62,738 nucleotides of DNA, taken from the NCBI RefSeq assembly GCF_027923465.1, contig NZ_BRLB01000025.1:1-62738 (forward strand), given 5' to 3'. This DNA comes from Vallitalea longa (lineage in GTDB: Bacteria; Bacillota; Clostridia; Lachnospirales; Vallitaleaceae). Position 1 is the first letter of the stretch. Each line of letters begins with the position of its first letter. Below are positions 16,922 through 25,339 of the stretch, in pieces. Both the position numbers and the translations under genes were made by a program. The notes beneath the pieces were generated by a model. That model was not told the origin of the DNA. It searched no databases and was given only the letters and a program-made list of their open reading frames with translations.

Positions 16922-18163
16922 TTAATTTAAGGCACTGTTCAATGCATGAACAAGTGTATCTTCATTAAAATCTTTTATATGTTTTTCATATATTTTTCCG
17001 TTCTTAGTAATTACAGCTGCTGGAAATTCTTTTATATCTAGTCTATCAGAGATTCCTCTTGATTTGTAAACATCTACTCTGTTAACAGATATTTTGTCTC
17101 CAAAATAATTTTCTATCTTTTCAATGTCTGTTAGGAATTCTCTTGAACCAGTATCTATAGCATTATAAATATATGTTAAACCAGGTTTTTCTTTTTGCAT
17201 TATAACAGTATTGAATGTTTCGTGCTCAGCTATGTATTTCTCTGATGCGAAACCAGCAATGGCACCGTCACCCACAGCTGTAGCAACTTGTTTTAACCAT
17301 TTTTCTCTAACGTCACCACAAGCGAAAACACCTTCAATATTTGTCTGCATTTTTTCATTTGTAAGTATATAACCTTGCTTAGTTAGATTAATCTGATCTT
17401 TGAATATTTCAGTATTAGGTATATAACCGATGAATTCAAAGCATGTGTCGCATTTTACTGGTTTAAGTTCACCTGTTTTTAGATCTTTGAGGACAACTGT
17501 GTCAAGGTGTTCTTCACCTTCAAAAGAATCTGTAACGGTATTCCAGATAAATTCCATCTTAGGATTTTTCAAAGCCGCTTCTTTAGCTATTTCATTACAG
17601 TCCATGATTCCTTCATCATGCATAACTGATACAATAACTTTATTAGCGAATTTAGTTAAGAACATTCCTTCTTCGATTGCAGCATCTCCGCTACCTATAA
17701 CGACTACATCTTTACCAGTATTCGCAGCAGCATCACAAGTTGCACAGAAAGAAATACCTTTATCAAATAGATAATTTTCTTCATTTCTTGCTTTTGTAAC
17801 TCTTGGACGTCCTCCTGTAGCTAAGACTACAGTTTTTGCTATGAATTTATTTCTAAATGTTTCAACGATTTTTTCTTCACCTTCAAGCTGAACACTCTTG
17901 ACATCTGTCAATTTGAATTTTACACCCATTTTTTCAGCTTGTTTTTTCATTTGGTTAGTGATTTCTTCACCTTTTGGACTATTAGGAAATCCAGGGTAAT
18001 TCTCTATTTCATTGGTATAAGTAGCAAGTCCTCCTACCAAAGCTTTTTCTATAAGAAGAGTACTTAGTCTGGCTCTAGCTGAATAAATTGCAGCAGTTAG
18101 ACCAGCTGCTCCACCGCCAATTACGACAACATCATAGTTTTCAACACGCTTTTCTCTTGGCAT
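16922..18163 (-). CDS. Thioredoxin-reductase-like flavoprotein with C-terminal thioredoxin-fold domain
   Basis: Residues 1-310 are a TrxB-type pyridine nucleotide-disulfide oxidoreductase: FAD loop GGGAAGL, redox CATC (about residue 138), NAD(P) loop GSGDAA and the C-terminal FAD motif FACGDV. About 105 more residues form what looks like a thioredoxin/glutaredoxin fold (VDVYKSRGISDRLDIKEFPA), but it has no CxxC, so it may dock a partner rather than do redox chemistry. ATG 18163 has GGAGG seven bases upstream; the TTG two codons earlier does not fit. It is the last gene of the yeeE-tusA-yeeE operon, separated by three long hairpins, suggesting reduction of persulfide or selenotrisulfide on the sulfur carrier. 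Confidence 0.85.
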   Translation of the reverse strand: MPREKRVENYDVVVIGGGAAGLTAAIYSARARLSTLLIEKALVGGLATYTNEIENYPGFPNSPKGEEITNQMKKQAEKMGVKFKLTDVKSVQLEGEEKIVETFRNKFIAKTVVLATGGRPRVTKARNEENYLFDKGISFCATCDAAANTGKDVVVIGSGDAAIEEGMFLTKFANKVIVSVMHDEGIMDCNEIAKEAALKNPKMEFIWNTVTDSFEGEEHLDTVVLKDLKTGELKPVKCDTCFEFIGYIPNTEIFKDQINLTKQGYILTNEKMQTNIEGVFACGDVREKWLKQVATAVGDGAIAGFASEKYIAEHETFNTVIMQKEKPGLTYIYNAIDTGSREFLTDIEKIENYFGDKISVNRVDVYKSRGISDRLDIKEFPAAVITKNGKIYEKHIKDFNEDTLVHALNSALN

Positions 18164-18201
18164 GACCAATCCTCCATTAATTTATATTTGGGTTAATAAT
18201 A

Positions 18202-18519
18202 GGAAACAAACGTTTAAGCATAAGTTCAAGATAATTAATTACAAAAAATCTAAAACCCCAGATTTTTCGTAATTAAAACATGAACTAAAATGCTTAAGCC
18301 GATAATAATGAAACAAACGTTTAAATACAAGTTCAAGTAACCATTTAACATAAATCTAAAACCCCAGATTTTTGTTAAATGGAACATGAACTAAAGTATT
18401 TAAGCCGTAATAAGGAAACAAACGTTTAAGCATAAGTTCAAGATAATTAATTACAAAAAATCTAAAACCCCAGATTTTTCGTAATTAAAACATGAACTAA
18501 AATGCTTAAGCCGTTTGTT
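18202..18519. repeat. Three tandem ~100-base hairpin elements
   Basis: Units lie at 18202-18301, 18310-18407 and 18414-18513. Units 1 and 3 are identical over 100 bases, and unit 2 differs mainly in paired stem positions: TTAAGCAT...ATGCTTAA becomes TTAAATAC...GTATTTAA, and the inner stem ATTAC...GTAAT becomes a different but still complementary CCATTTAAC...GTTAAATGG. The loop (AAAACCCC between AATCT and AGATT) is invariant. The array abuts the stop codon of the upstream yeeE and lies before the reductase gene. Outer ends AACAAACG and CGTTTGTT (18512-18519) also pair. Compensatory change implies the fold matters. Function unknown. Confidence 0.9.
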
Positions 18520-19075
18520 ACATAAAGTGTTTCACAAGTAATTTACTTCCGACAATGGCACCGAAGAACATGGCTATGGCGAATACCCAACCGGATAGTG
18601 ATAGGGAAGCTATTCCGCTGAATAATGCTCCGATGTTACATCCGTAGGCGATTCTTGCACCGTATCCCATCAAAAGACCACCTAGGACTGCAGCGAATAC
18701 TTGTTTTTTTGATTTTATTTTCTTGAATTTAAATTGTGATGCTAGTAGTGTGGCTAGTAATGCACCGAATATGATACCAAGATTTCTCATAGTACCAGGA
18801 TCGTTCAAGAATCCATTATTCAATGTAGCTTGAGCACCATCACTACTGAAGTAATACCATTTATCTACGCTGCCGCCTATTGCTTCATAGATCCATGCAC
18901 CCCAGTTAGCGAATACACCAGATACACCCCAAGGGTTACCTGAAGTCGCTAGAGTTACAATCTGGAATAATGATAGCAAGACAGCACCTGTTATATAAGG
19001 CCAAGCATCTTTCAACCACTTTTTATAGAATTCATTTTTACTAACTTTGTTAAAATATTCTTTAAACGAACTCAA
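18518..19075 (-). CDS. YeeE/YedE-family sulfur-transport membrane protein (second half-transporter)
   Basis: The 185-residue membrane protein carries the DUF395/YeeE motif GARIAYGCNIGALFSGIA, in which the cysteine is the conserved sulfur-relay residue of TsuA-like thiosulfate channels. About five transmembrane segments are visible. TsuA of the family is a single chain with two such halves; here a second half-sized protein is encoded upstream, so the two probably assemble. It lies 100 bases downstream of tusA in the same minus-strand operon. Its stop codon lies inside the end of the hairpin array. Confidence 0.87.
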   Translation of the reverse strand: MSSFKEYFNKVSKNEFYKKWLKDAWPYITGAVLLSLFQIVTLATSGNPWGVSGVFANWGAWIYEAIGGSVDKWYYFSSDGAQATLNNGFLNDPGTMRNLGIIFGALLATLLASQFKFKKIKSKKQVFAAVLGGLLMGYGARIAYGCNIGALFSGIASLSLSGWVFAIAMFFGAIVGSKLLVKHFM

Positions 19076-19176
19076 AATGACACCTCCGCATAAGGCATGT
19101 TTTTATAGAATAGAAAAGTTCGAATTTCTATTTATTTTAAATTATTTAAGGCATAGCTTCATTGTATTCTATTGAT

Positions 19177-19404
19177 TTAGTGAGTTTTTTCTATTATTAC
19201 TTCCCACTCACCGTCATCTACTTCTTCAACTTCAACATTATGGCCATCTTTACGTGCCCATTCTGGAACATTCTTCATAGCACAGCTATGGTCTATTTGA
19301 ACAACTAAAACGTCACCAACAGCTAATTCTTTTAATTTATTTTGAGCCTTTACTAAAGGTACTGGACAAGCTTCTCCTAAACAATCTATAACTACTTCAT
19401 TCAT
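19177..19404 (-). CDS. tusA: TusA/SirA-family sulfur carrier
   Basis: The 75-residue protein has CLGEACPVPLVKAQNKL, with the CPxP motif whose cysteine carries persulfide sulfur (or selenium). A second conserved cysteine (HSCAM) is at about residue 41. It sits between two YeeE/YedE genes, as in TsuA/TsuB-type thiosulfate uptake modules and in selenium-associated YedE-TusA pairs. A GGAGG ribosome site precedes it. The sequence alone does not distinguish sulfur from selenium. Confidence 0.9.
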   Translation of the reverse strand: MNEVVIDCLGEACPVPLVKAQNKLKELAVGDVLVVQIDHSCAMKNVPEWARKDGHNVEVEEVDDGEWEVIIEKTH

Positions 19405-19457
19405 AATAATATCCTCCTATTTTCTAATTTTTTTATTTTATATTTTTACTTCACTAA

Positions 19458-20156
19458 TTAATTATCTGCTTTTGCTTTTTCATATTTAACTGCTGCTATG
19501 TATAATAGCAGAATTATCAACAATTGGATGACGACAGCTCCTAACCAACCGAAAATGTCTGGTAAGAAGATAGCTTTTCCTTTGCTTATGATATGTTCTT
19601 TCCACCATCCGAAGTCGTGTGCTCCCCAGAATGAACCAACTATGAAGAACGCTAGTGAAAGTAACTGCATAGAGAATCCTTCACCTACACGCATTAATGT
19701 ACCTGAAGCACAGCCACCAGCAATAACCATACCTATTCCGAATAGAAATGCTCCAATAACAGTAGCAAGACTAATTGGTACTACATATCCCATACCAGGA
19801 ACAGGAAGACCATTTCTGAAATATCCGTATTTGATTGCTGTAAAACCTATTGTAGTAATGGCAAATGCTATAAGAACAGCACGTGTCAATGATGTACTAC
19901 CAGTCAAGTAAGGGTCGCGCATGGATGCTGTAAAGCAGAATCTAGCTTTTTGTAAGATGAAACCAAACAAAATTCCAGTCATCCAGAATAATAGAGTATT
20001 ATTGGTTTCTAAACCTAACAATACACCTATAAAAGTTATAACAATTAAAACAAGAATACCAATAGGTATCTGATTTTTCTTAGGTTTTCTTCTTCTTGTT
20101 CTTGCACGAGAAGATGAACTTCTCCTAATAGTAGAAGTTGTTCCATTTTCACTCAT
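19458..20156 (-). CDS. YeeE/YedE-family sulfur-transport membrane protein (first half-transporter)
   Basis: A basic, Ser/Arg-rich cytoplasmic N-terminus (SSSSRARTRRRKPKK) precedes about seven membrane segments. KARFCFTASMRDP and GMVIAGGCASGTLMRVGEG are the paired cysteine motifs of the YeeE/YedE family. AAGGAG eight bases upstream favours ATG 20156 over GTG 20165. It is the first gene of the operon that continues with tusA, a second yeeE and the reductase. Divergent LysR gene at 20584 is the likely regulator. Confidence 0.87.
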   Translation of the reverse strand: MSENGTTSTIRRSSSSRARTRRRKPKKNQIPIGILVLIVITFIGVLLGLETNNTLLFWMTGILFGFILQKARFCFTASMRDPYLTGSTSLTRAVLIAFAITTIGFTAIKYGYFRNGLPVPGMGYVVPISLATVIGAFLFGIGMVIAGGCASGTLMRVGEGFSMQLLSLAFFIVGSFWGAHDFGWWKEHIISKGKAIFLPDIFGWLGAVVIQLLIILLLYIAAVKYEKAKADN

Positions 20157-20583
20157 GGTAAACACTCCTTAAAGATTATTGTATAATTTAACTTGTAGCG
20201 ATAAGCCACTTATTAGGGTATATACAAACTTTGGTTACGTTTGTAATATACGGATATACATATTTTCACAAGTACTAAGGTTCTTTAAACTAGATTAACT
20301 TATAAGATTTAATAAGATTGTTGAGTTTTTAACAATTTCCCAATTCCTATGATACCATATAATTATAAAAATGTAATATGCACTTTGCTAATACTGTATT
20401 AATTTTTTTTATAGCATAATATTTAATAGTTAATTGTATATATGTTAAAATAAAGTAAAAATATATAAGATTTATCAATGCGAATATATAACATTTAAAA
20501 TTTTATTGCAATTTTTTCTAGTTTGTTTTATAGTAATGCTTATAGAAGATAGTTAATTTGATAACAAAGATTGGAGGGATAAT
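20157..20583. promoter_or_regulatory. Divergent control region between the yeeE operon and a LysR gene
   Basis: About 430 bases without a gene. An inverted repeat GTATATACAAAC (20218-20229) / GTTTGTAATATAC (20239-20251) lies about 60 bases upstream of the yeeE start and is a reasonable LysR-type operator. The remainder is AT-rich with no strong promoter that I can single out. Confidence 0.45.
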
Positions 20584-21483
20584 ATGCATTTAGAATCTTT
20601 AAAGTACTTTAAAGATGTAGCATTTGAAAAGAGCATTTCAAAGGTTGCTAAGAAATCACATATTTCTCAATCAGCATTAAGCCAACTTATACAAAAGCTT
20701 GAAGAAGATTTTGGCTATAAGTTATTAAACAGAAGCAACAAAGGTGTTGCGCTTACTGATATGGGGGAAATAGTCCTAAAATATTCTATAAACATTATCA
20801 GAAACTACGAAGCTATGGTGGAGGAATTAGAAACAACAGTAAAACAAGTCAACAAAGTCAGAATAAATGGTACTTGGGCATTGGTGACATATTCATTACC
20901 TTGTGTTATATATAAAATAAAGAAAAAATATCCTAATCATCAATATGAGTTGATTGCCAGTAAAAAGGAAGATACTATAACTGATGTTCAGAATGATATT
21001 TGTGATTTTGGTATTATCAATGGTAATATCAGTAGTGAACATGGATTATTCACTCATTCCATAGGGAAAGAAAAAATAGTTCTTATAGCCCCTGGTAAAT
21101 ACAATATTACTGATAAAATAAAACTAGAAGATCTAGTGAAATACGATATGATAATGTGTAATAGTAATAATCATATCAGTAATAACTTGAAAAAGGAACT
21201 GAAAAATATTGACAAAAGTCTAGATGATCTCAATATCATATTCAATGTAACTACAGATGGAGCTGTGAAACTAGCAGTTAGCAATGGATATGGATTGGCT
21301 TTTGTACCTTATGAAACCATAAAACATGAACTATACGAAAAAACAGTAAAAGTTATTGAAATAGAAAATGTAAGTCTAGATGATGAGATATATGTTGTCA
21401 GTAAAAAATTCAATAAATTGAGTAAAGCTCAGAAAGAATCCATTGAATATTTTATGGAAATTGGTCAAAAAAGTTTTTGCTAA
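20584..21483 (+). CDS. LysR-family transcription regulator
   Basis: The N-terminal winged helix (residues 1-60; ISKVAKKSHISQSALSQLIQ) and the periplasmic-binding-like effector domain (about 88-295) are of normal length, 299 residues. GGAGGG precedes the ATG. LysR proteins commonly control the divergent gene; here that is the sulfur-transport operon, and some CysB/CysL-type relatives sense sulfur metabolites. Its stop overlaps the stop of a convergent tusA-like gene by four bases. Confidence 0.9.
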   Translation: MHLESLKYFKDVAFEKSISKVAKKSHISQSALSQLIQKLEEDFGYKLLNRSNKGVALTDMGEIVLKYSINIIRNYEAMVEELETTVKQVNKVRINGTWALVTYSLPCVIYKIKKKYPNHQYELIASKKEDTITDVQNDICDFGIINGNISSEHGLFTHSIGKEKIVLIAPGKYNITDKIKLEDLVKYDMIMCNSNNHISNNLKKELKNIDKSLDDLNIIFNVTTDGAVKLAVSNGYGLAFVPYETIKHELYEKTVKVIEIENVSLDDEIYVVSKKFNKLSKAQKESIEYFMEIGQKSFC

Positions 21484-21701
21484 TGTTTAGTTACAGTTAT
21501 TTCCCATACACCATTAAAAACTTCTTCATAGTCAAATGAACAAGTTACTTTATTGAAATATTCTTTTATTGATTCTACTACACAGCTATGATCTGTTATT
21601 AAAGTAAACGATTCTCCAGTATCCATTTTTTTATATTCTTTTTGTGCTTTCAATAATGGAATTGGACAAAAATCACCGAAACAATCAATTTTATTCATCA
21701 T
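21480..21701 (-). CDS. Second TusA/SirA-family sulfur carrier
   Basis: The 73-residue protein has DCFGDFCPIPLLKAQKEY, keeping both the CPxP cysteine and the HSC cysteine of the TusA at 19177, from which it otherwise differs considerably. It is convergent with the LysR gene and overlaps its stop codon. It has its own ribosome site (AAAAGGAG). Having two diverged carriers in one locus suggests different donors or acceptors. Confidence 0.87.
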   Translation of the reverse strand: MMNKIDCFGDFCPIPLLKAQKEYKKMDTGESFTLITDHSCVVESIKEYFNKVTCSFDYEEVFNGVWEITVTKH

Positions 21702-21849
21702 AAAACTCCTTTTATTGTAAATTCAGGGTCGGCATGTTAATAAGCAAATTATAACATAATTGCTTATAAACTAAAACATGACATTTATCAATTATTAAAA
21801 GTATTAACATATTAATAAAAAGCTAAATAATTACTAGAGGTGGTTACAA

Positions 21850-22992
21850 TTGGAAATACCTTTCAACAAACCTTATTATACATATAAGGCAATAGAAAAC
21901 ATAGATAATGTGATAAAAAGTGGAAAGATAGGAGCAGACGGTTATTATACCAGTAAATGCAGAGAACTGTTAGAAAAGAGATTAAATGCAAAAAATCTAT
22001 TATTTACCACTTCTTGTACCCATGCACTTGAATTGGCAGTAAAGCTGATAGACCTGAAGAAAGATGAGCAAGTCATCATGCCCTCATATACTTTTCCGTC
22101 CACAGCCAATTGTGTATTAGCTGATGGGGGAAAGGTTGTATTTACTGAAGTCAATCATGATGATTTATGTATAGACACTTCCAAGATAGAAGAAAAAATA
22201 ACTCCCATGACTAGAGCCATTATAGTGGTTCACTATGGAGGAAGCCCATGTGATATGGATAAGATAATGGATATAGCCAATAGAAATGACCTTTTTGTCA
22301 TTGAAGATGCAGCTCAGGGATTGTTCAGTACTTATAAGGGACGACAGCTAGGTACTATAGGACATTTTGGATGTTATAGTTTTCACGAAACCAAAAACGT
22401 TTCTTGTGGTGAAGGCGGAGCCATTCTGATTAATTCCAATGATGAACATCTTATAAGAAGGGCAGAATATATAAGGCAGAAGGGTACTAACAGAATAGAT
22501 TTCAATAATAAAAATGTGGAATTCTATCAATGGGTTGATGTAGGTTCTAGTTATTGCCCATCTGAGATGTTAATGGCTTATTTATACGCACAACTGGAAA
22601 GTATGGATATCATTCATAAAAAGAGGCTAAACATATTCAATAGATATGTGAATGTGTTGGATAAGATAAAGTCTGATAAAATCTTTTTCTATTCTAAAGG
22701 AAATGACGAAGAAGATTTTAATGCCCACATTTTTTATATTATATTCAAGAAAGCTGATTATGCTGATGGATTCATTGATATATTAAAAGATAATGATATT
22801 ATGGCGTATAGACATTTTGTCCCATTGCATCTAAGTAAAATGGGATTAGCACTAGGTTATCAAGAAAATGATTTCCCTTACGAAAGGGACTTGTATAAAA
22901 AGCTTGTAAGACTCCCCATATATGCTGATATGACAGAAGAAGAGCTATCCAAAGTAGAAGAAAAAATCATTGATGCAATTAAAGAAATCTGA
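21850..22992 (+). CDS. DegT/WecE-type sugar aminotransferase
   Basis: The 380-residue PLP enzyme closely follows dTDP-4-amino-4,6-dideoxygalactose transaminase (WecE/RffA): PFNKPYYTYKA start, FTTSCTHALELA, VIEDAAQG, and the PLP lysine in SFHETKNVSCGEGG. It transfers an amino group to a nucleotide-linked 4-keto sugar, probably for a surface glycan. It starts at TTG 21850 behind AGAGGTGG. It begins a three-gene unit with a glycosyltransferase and an ATP-grasp enzyme. Confidence 0.88.
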   Translation: MEIPFNKPYYTYKAIENIDNVIKSGKIGADGYYTSKCRELLEKRLNAKNLLFTTSCTHALELAVKLIDLKKDEQVIMPSYTFPSTANCVLADGGKVVFTEVNHDDLCIDTSKIEEKITPMTRAIIVVHYGGSPCDMDKIMDIANRNDLFVIEDAAQGLFSTYKGRQLGTIGHFGCYSFHETKNVSCGEGGAILINSNDEHLIRRAEYIRQKGTNRIDFNNKNVEFYQWVDVGSSYCPSEMLMAYLYAQLESMDIIHKKRLNIFNRYVNVLDKIKSDKIFFYSKGNDEEDFNAHIFYIIFKKADYADGFIDILKDNDIMAYRHFVPLHLSKMGLALGYQENDFPYERDLYKKLVRLPIYADMTEEELSKVEEKIIDAIKEI

Positions 22993-23014
22993 GGTAATGA
23001 AGAAAGGAATCACT

Positions 23015-23743
23015 ATGATATCAATAATAATACCAGTATATAATAGTGAAAAAACCATAAAAAAAGTTTGTGAAAAAATTATCAAGGTGATAGGGGATAG
23101 TAATATAGATTACGAAATCATCTTAATAGATGATTATAGCATAGATAAAAGTTATGAAATCATGAAAAGTCTTAACAAACAGTATGAACATATAACATGT
23201 ATCAAGTTGAAACACAACTACGGACAGCAGAATGCTTTGTTATGTGGACTTAGACATGGTCATGGAGATTATTTTGTAACTATAGATGATGATCTCCAGA
23301 ACATGCCAAAGGATATCATGACTCTAATAAAAAAATTGAATCAAGGTTATGATGTGGTATATGGCATACCAGATACAAGGGTTCATAAGAATTATAGAAG
23401 TATCGGCACGAAACTGAAAGAGCTAATGTTTTCTCTAATACTCAGAAAGCCTTTCAATATCAAGCTGACTTCATTTCGTATAATAAAAAGAAGTATTGTT
23501 GATAAGATTGCCAAAGAAGAAGCCTCTTGTGTATATCTATCAGCATCTATACTGAAATATACCAGAAACATTGGAAACGTATATGTTCCTTACTATAATA
23601 GAATATATGGAAAATCCAATTATGATTTTAGGAAATTATATAAACTGTTTTTCAATATTTTAGTATATTATGGTAATATGAAATTGTTCAACAGATATAA
23701 AAAAAATTCTCCCCAATATATAATTGATGAGATATTGAAATAA
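23015..23743 (+). CDS. Family 2 glycosyltransferase (dolichol-P-mannose synthase-like)
   Basis: The GT-A fold begins SIIIPVYNSEKTI, with IDDYS and the metal-binding TIDDDLQNMP motif; KLKHNYGQQNALLCG is typical of DPM1/GtrB-like enzymes that load a polyprenyl phosphate with a sugar. No C-terminal membrane helices are visible, unlike GtrB. ATG 23015 with AGAAAGGA upstream is preferred over earlier in-frame codons overlapping the aminotransferase. It may supply the lipid-linked sugar used by the GT39-like enzyme at 27356. Confidence 0.85.
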   Translation: MISIIIPVYNSEKTIKKVCEKIIKVIGDSNIDYEIILIDDYSIDKSYEIMKSLNKQYEHITCIKLKHNYGQQNALLCGLRHGHGDYFVTIDDDLQNMPKDIMTLIKKLNQGYDVVYGIPDTRVHKNYRSIGTKLKELMFSLILRKPFNIKLTSFRIIKRSIVDKIAKEEASCVYLSASILKYTRNIGNVYVPYYNRIYGKSNYDFRKLYKLFFNILVYYGNMKLFNRYKKNSPQYIIDEILK

Positions 23744-23855
23744 TATATCTGAATGTTAATATACATGTAGCTAATAAAAGAACGGAAAAATAGCTCAGGC
23801 AAGAAACTCATGGATATCTATAGCTTGAGCAAAATGAAAGGATTAGATTACAGTC

Positions 23856-25109
23856 ATGAAATTAATGATATTAGGCGCATCTGGTGCTCAACTTAATGCT
23901 ATAAAAAGAGCTAAAAAAATGGGTTATAAAGTATTGGCCACAGATTATTATACCGATTCACCTGGAAAATCAATCGCAGATGAATGTGGTTTGGCAAGTA
24001 CTTTCGATTATGACGAATGTCTAGAAGTCGCTGAAAAAGCCAGCATTGATGGTATAATGACTACAGGTACAGACCAACCTGTATATACAGTCAATAGAAT
24101 TGCAGAAAAACTGGGGTTACCTCAGTTTATATCAGTAGATACAGCTTATGGAGTGACCAATAAGCGGTATATGAAAGAAAAATACAAAAAAGCCAATATA
24201 CCCACTACAGATTATCGTATAATAAAAAAAGATTTCAAAGATGAAGAATTACAAGGACTGAAATTCCCTGTTGTAGTAAAACCCTTTGATTCTCAAGGTC
24301 AGAGAGGAATATTTAAACTAAATACCATAAAAGACGTGAGAAAACGTTTTGATGATGTCATAGAATATTCCAGAGAAGATGCCATTCTAGTTGAAAGCTA
24401 CTACAAGAATGATGAGATAACTGTAAGTGGCTGGGTCAGGAACGGACAAGCAAAAGTACTGACAATAACTGATAGAGTCACTTTTGGAGACGATAAAAAC
24501 ATAGGAATATGCTCATCCCATGAATTTCCATCAAAACATTATAAAAGATATAAAGACGAATTCATAGATCTGACACAAAAAATTGTAGATGCCTTCCATA
24601 TATCAGAAGGACCAATATATTTCCAAATGTTCGTTGGTGACGAAGGAATAAAAGTCAATGAAATCGCCTGTAGAATCGGTGGCGCATACGAAGATGAATT
24701 CATTCCACTTATAACAGGTGTAGATATACTTAAAATGGTTATAGACGGTATTATGGGACAAGATATAGATTATACACAACTAGAAAAATACGACATGAAA
24801 AACAACAAAAACCATCTCACCGTACAACTATTCTTCGCTAACTCTGGTACCGTAACATCAATTACCCCAAAAGAAGATATTCTAGAATTAGATGGTGTTC
24901 ATAACATGAACTACAATTATAAAGAAAATGACTATATCAAACCTATGGAAAATGCTTCTGTAAGAGCTGGTTATGTTATTGTAACAGGAAAGAGCAACGA
25001 AGATATACAAACCAAAGTAAATAATGTCTACAAAAAAATGCTAATGCTAGATAACCAAGGCAACAATCTAATTATCAATGGACATCATTATAAACGTTAT
25101 GTAGAATAA
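23856..25109 (+). CDS. ATP-grasp carboxylate-amine/thiol ligase
   Basis: The 417-residue protein has a PurK/carbamoyl-phosphate-synthase-like fold: an N-terminal Rossmann-like domain (MILGASGAQLNAI), an ATP-grasp domain with KPFDSQGQRGI and the metal-binding VNEIACRIGGAYEDE, and a C-terminal lid-like part. Such enzymes join a carboxylate to an amine through an acyl phosphate. Downstream of an amino-sugar transaminase and a glycosyltransferase, it might acylate the amino sugar with an amino acid; that is inference. Codon use becomes C-rich toward its 3' end. Confidence 0.8.
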   Translation: MKLMILGASGAQLNAIKRAKKMGYKVLATDYYTDSPGKSIADECGLASTFDYDECLEVAEKASIDGIMTTGTDQPVYTVNRIAEKLGLPQFISVDTAYGVTNKRYMKEKYKKANIPTTDYRIIKKDFKDEELQGLKFPVVVKPFDSQGQRGIFKLNTIKDVRKRFDDVIEYSREDAILVESYYKNDEITVSGWVRNGQAKVLTITDRVTFGDDKNIGICSSHEFPSKHYKRYKDEFIDLTQKIVDAFHISEGPIYFQMFVGDEGIKVNEIACRIGGAYEDEFIPLITGVDILKMVIDGIMGQDIDYTQLEKYDMKNNKNHLTVQLFFANSGTVTSITPKEDILELDGVHNMNYNYKENDYIKPMENASVRAGYVIVTGKSNEDIQTKVNNVYKKMLMLDNQGNNLIINGHHYKRYVE

Positions 25110-25181
25110 TATTTAATATAAAATGCAAAACTTATTTTACTAAACTAAATAATCCTTTAACTTCCCCTTGGTTACAACGAA

Positions 25182-25255
25182 GGGTATAAGTGTTAATAAT
25201 CACGCAGACCGACCGTTTCTCAGGGTAAGGCAAGTGATTATTAACACTTATACCC
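25182..25255. repeat. Palindromic element, copy A
   Basis: A perfect 22-base inverted repeat (25182-25203 with 25234-25255) encloses a 30-base loop rich in GACCGACCG and CAGGGTAAGG. It is the same element as copy B at 44503 in the opposite orientation and copy C at 42324 (diverged). There is no T-run, so it is not an ordinary terminator. Similarity to copy B extends outward into the flanks (CTTCCCCTTG on one side, CCCTGAC on the other). Confidence 0.9.
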
Positions 25256-25339
25256 TGACCTACCAACTATCGTTAACTATATATAACTAAATATTCATAT
25301 AGCAACAAGTATTATTATAGACAGAAAGGATGACATGTA

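Noticed and set aside
18202-18519. Possible short CRISPR array
   Set aside because: The repeated unit is a 100-base hairpin with no unique spacers between short direct repeats.
25182-25255. Rho-independent terminator after the ATP-grasp gene
   Set aside because: No T-run on either side, a 30-base conserved loop, and the same element elsewhere in reverse orientation.
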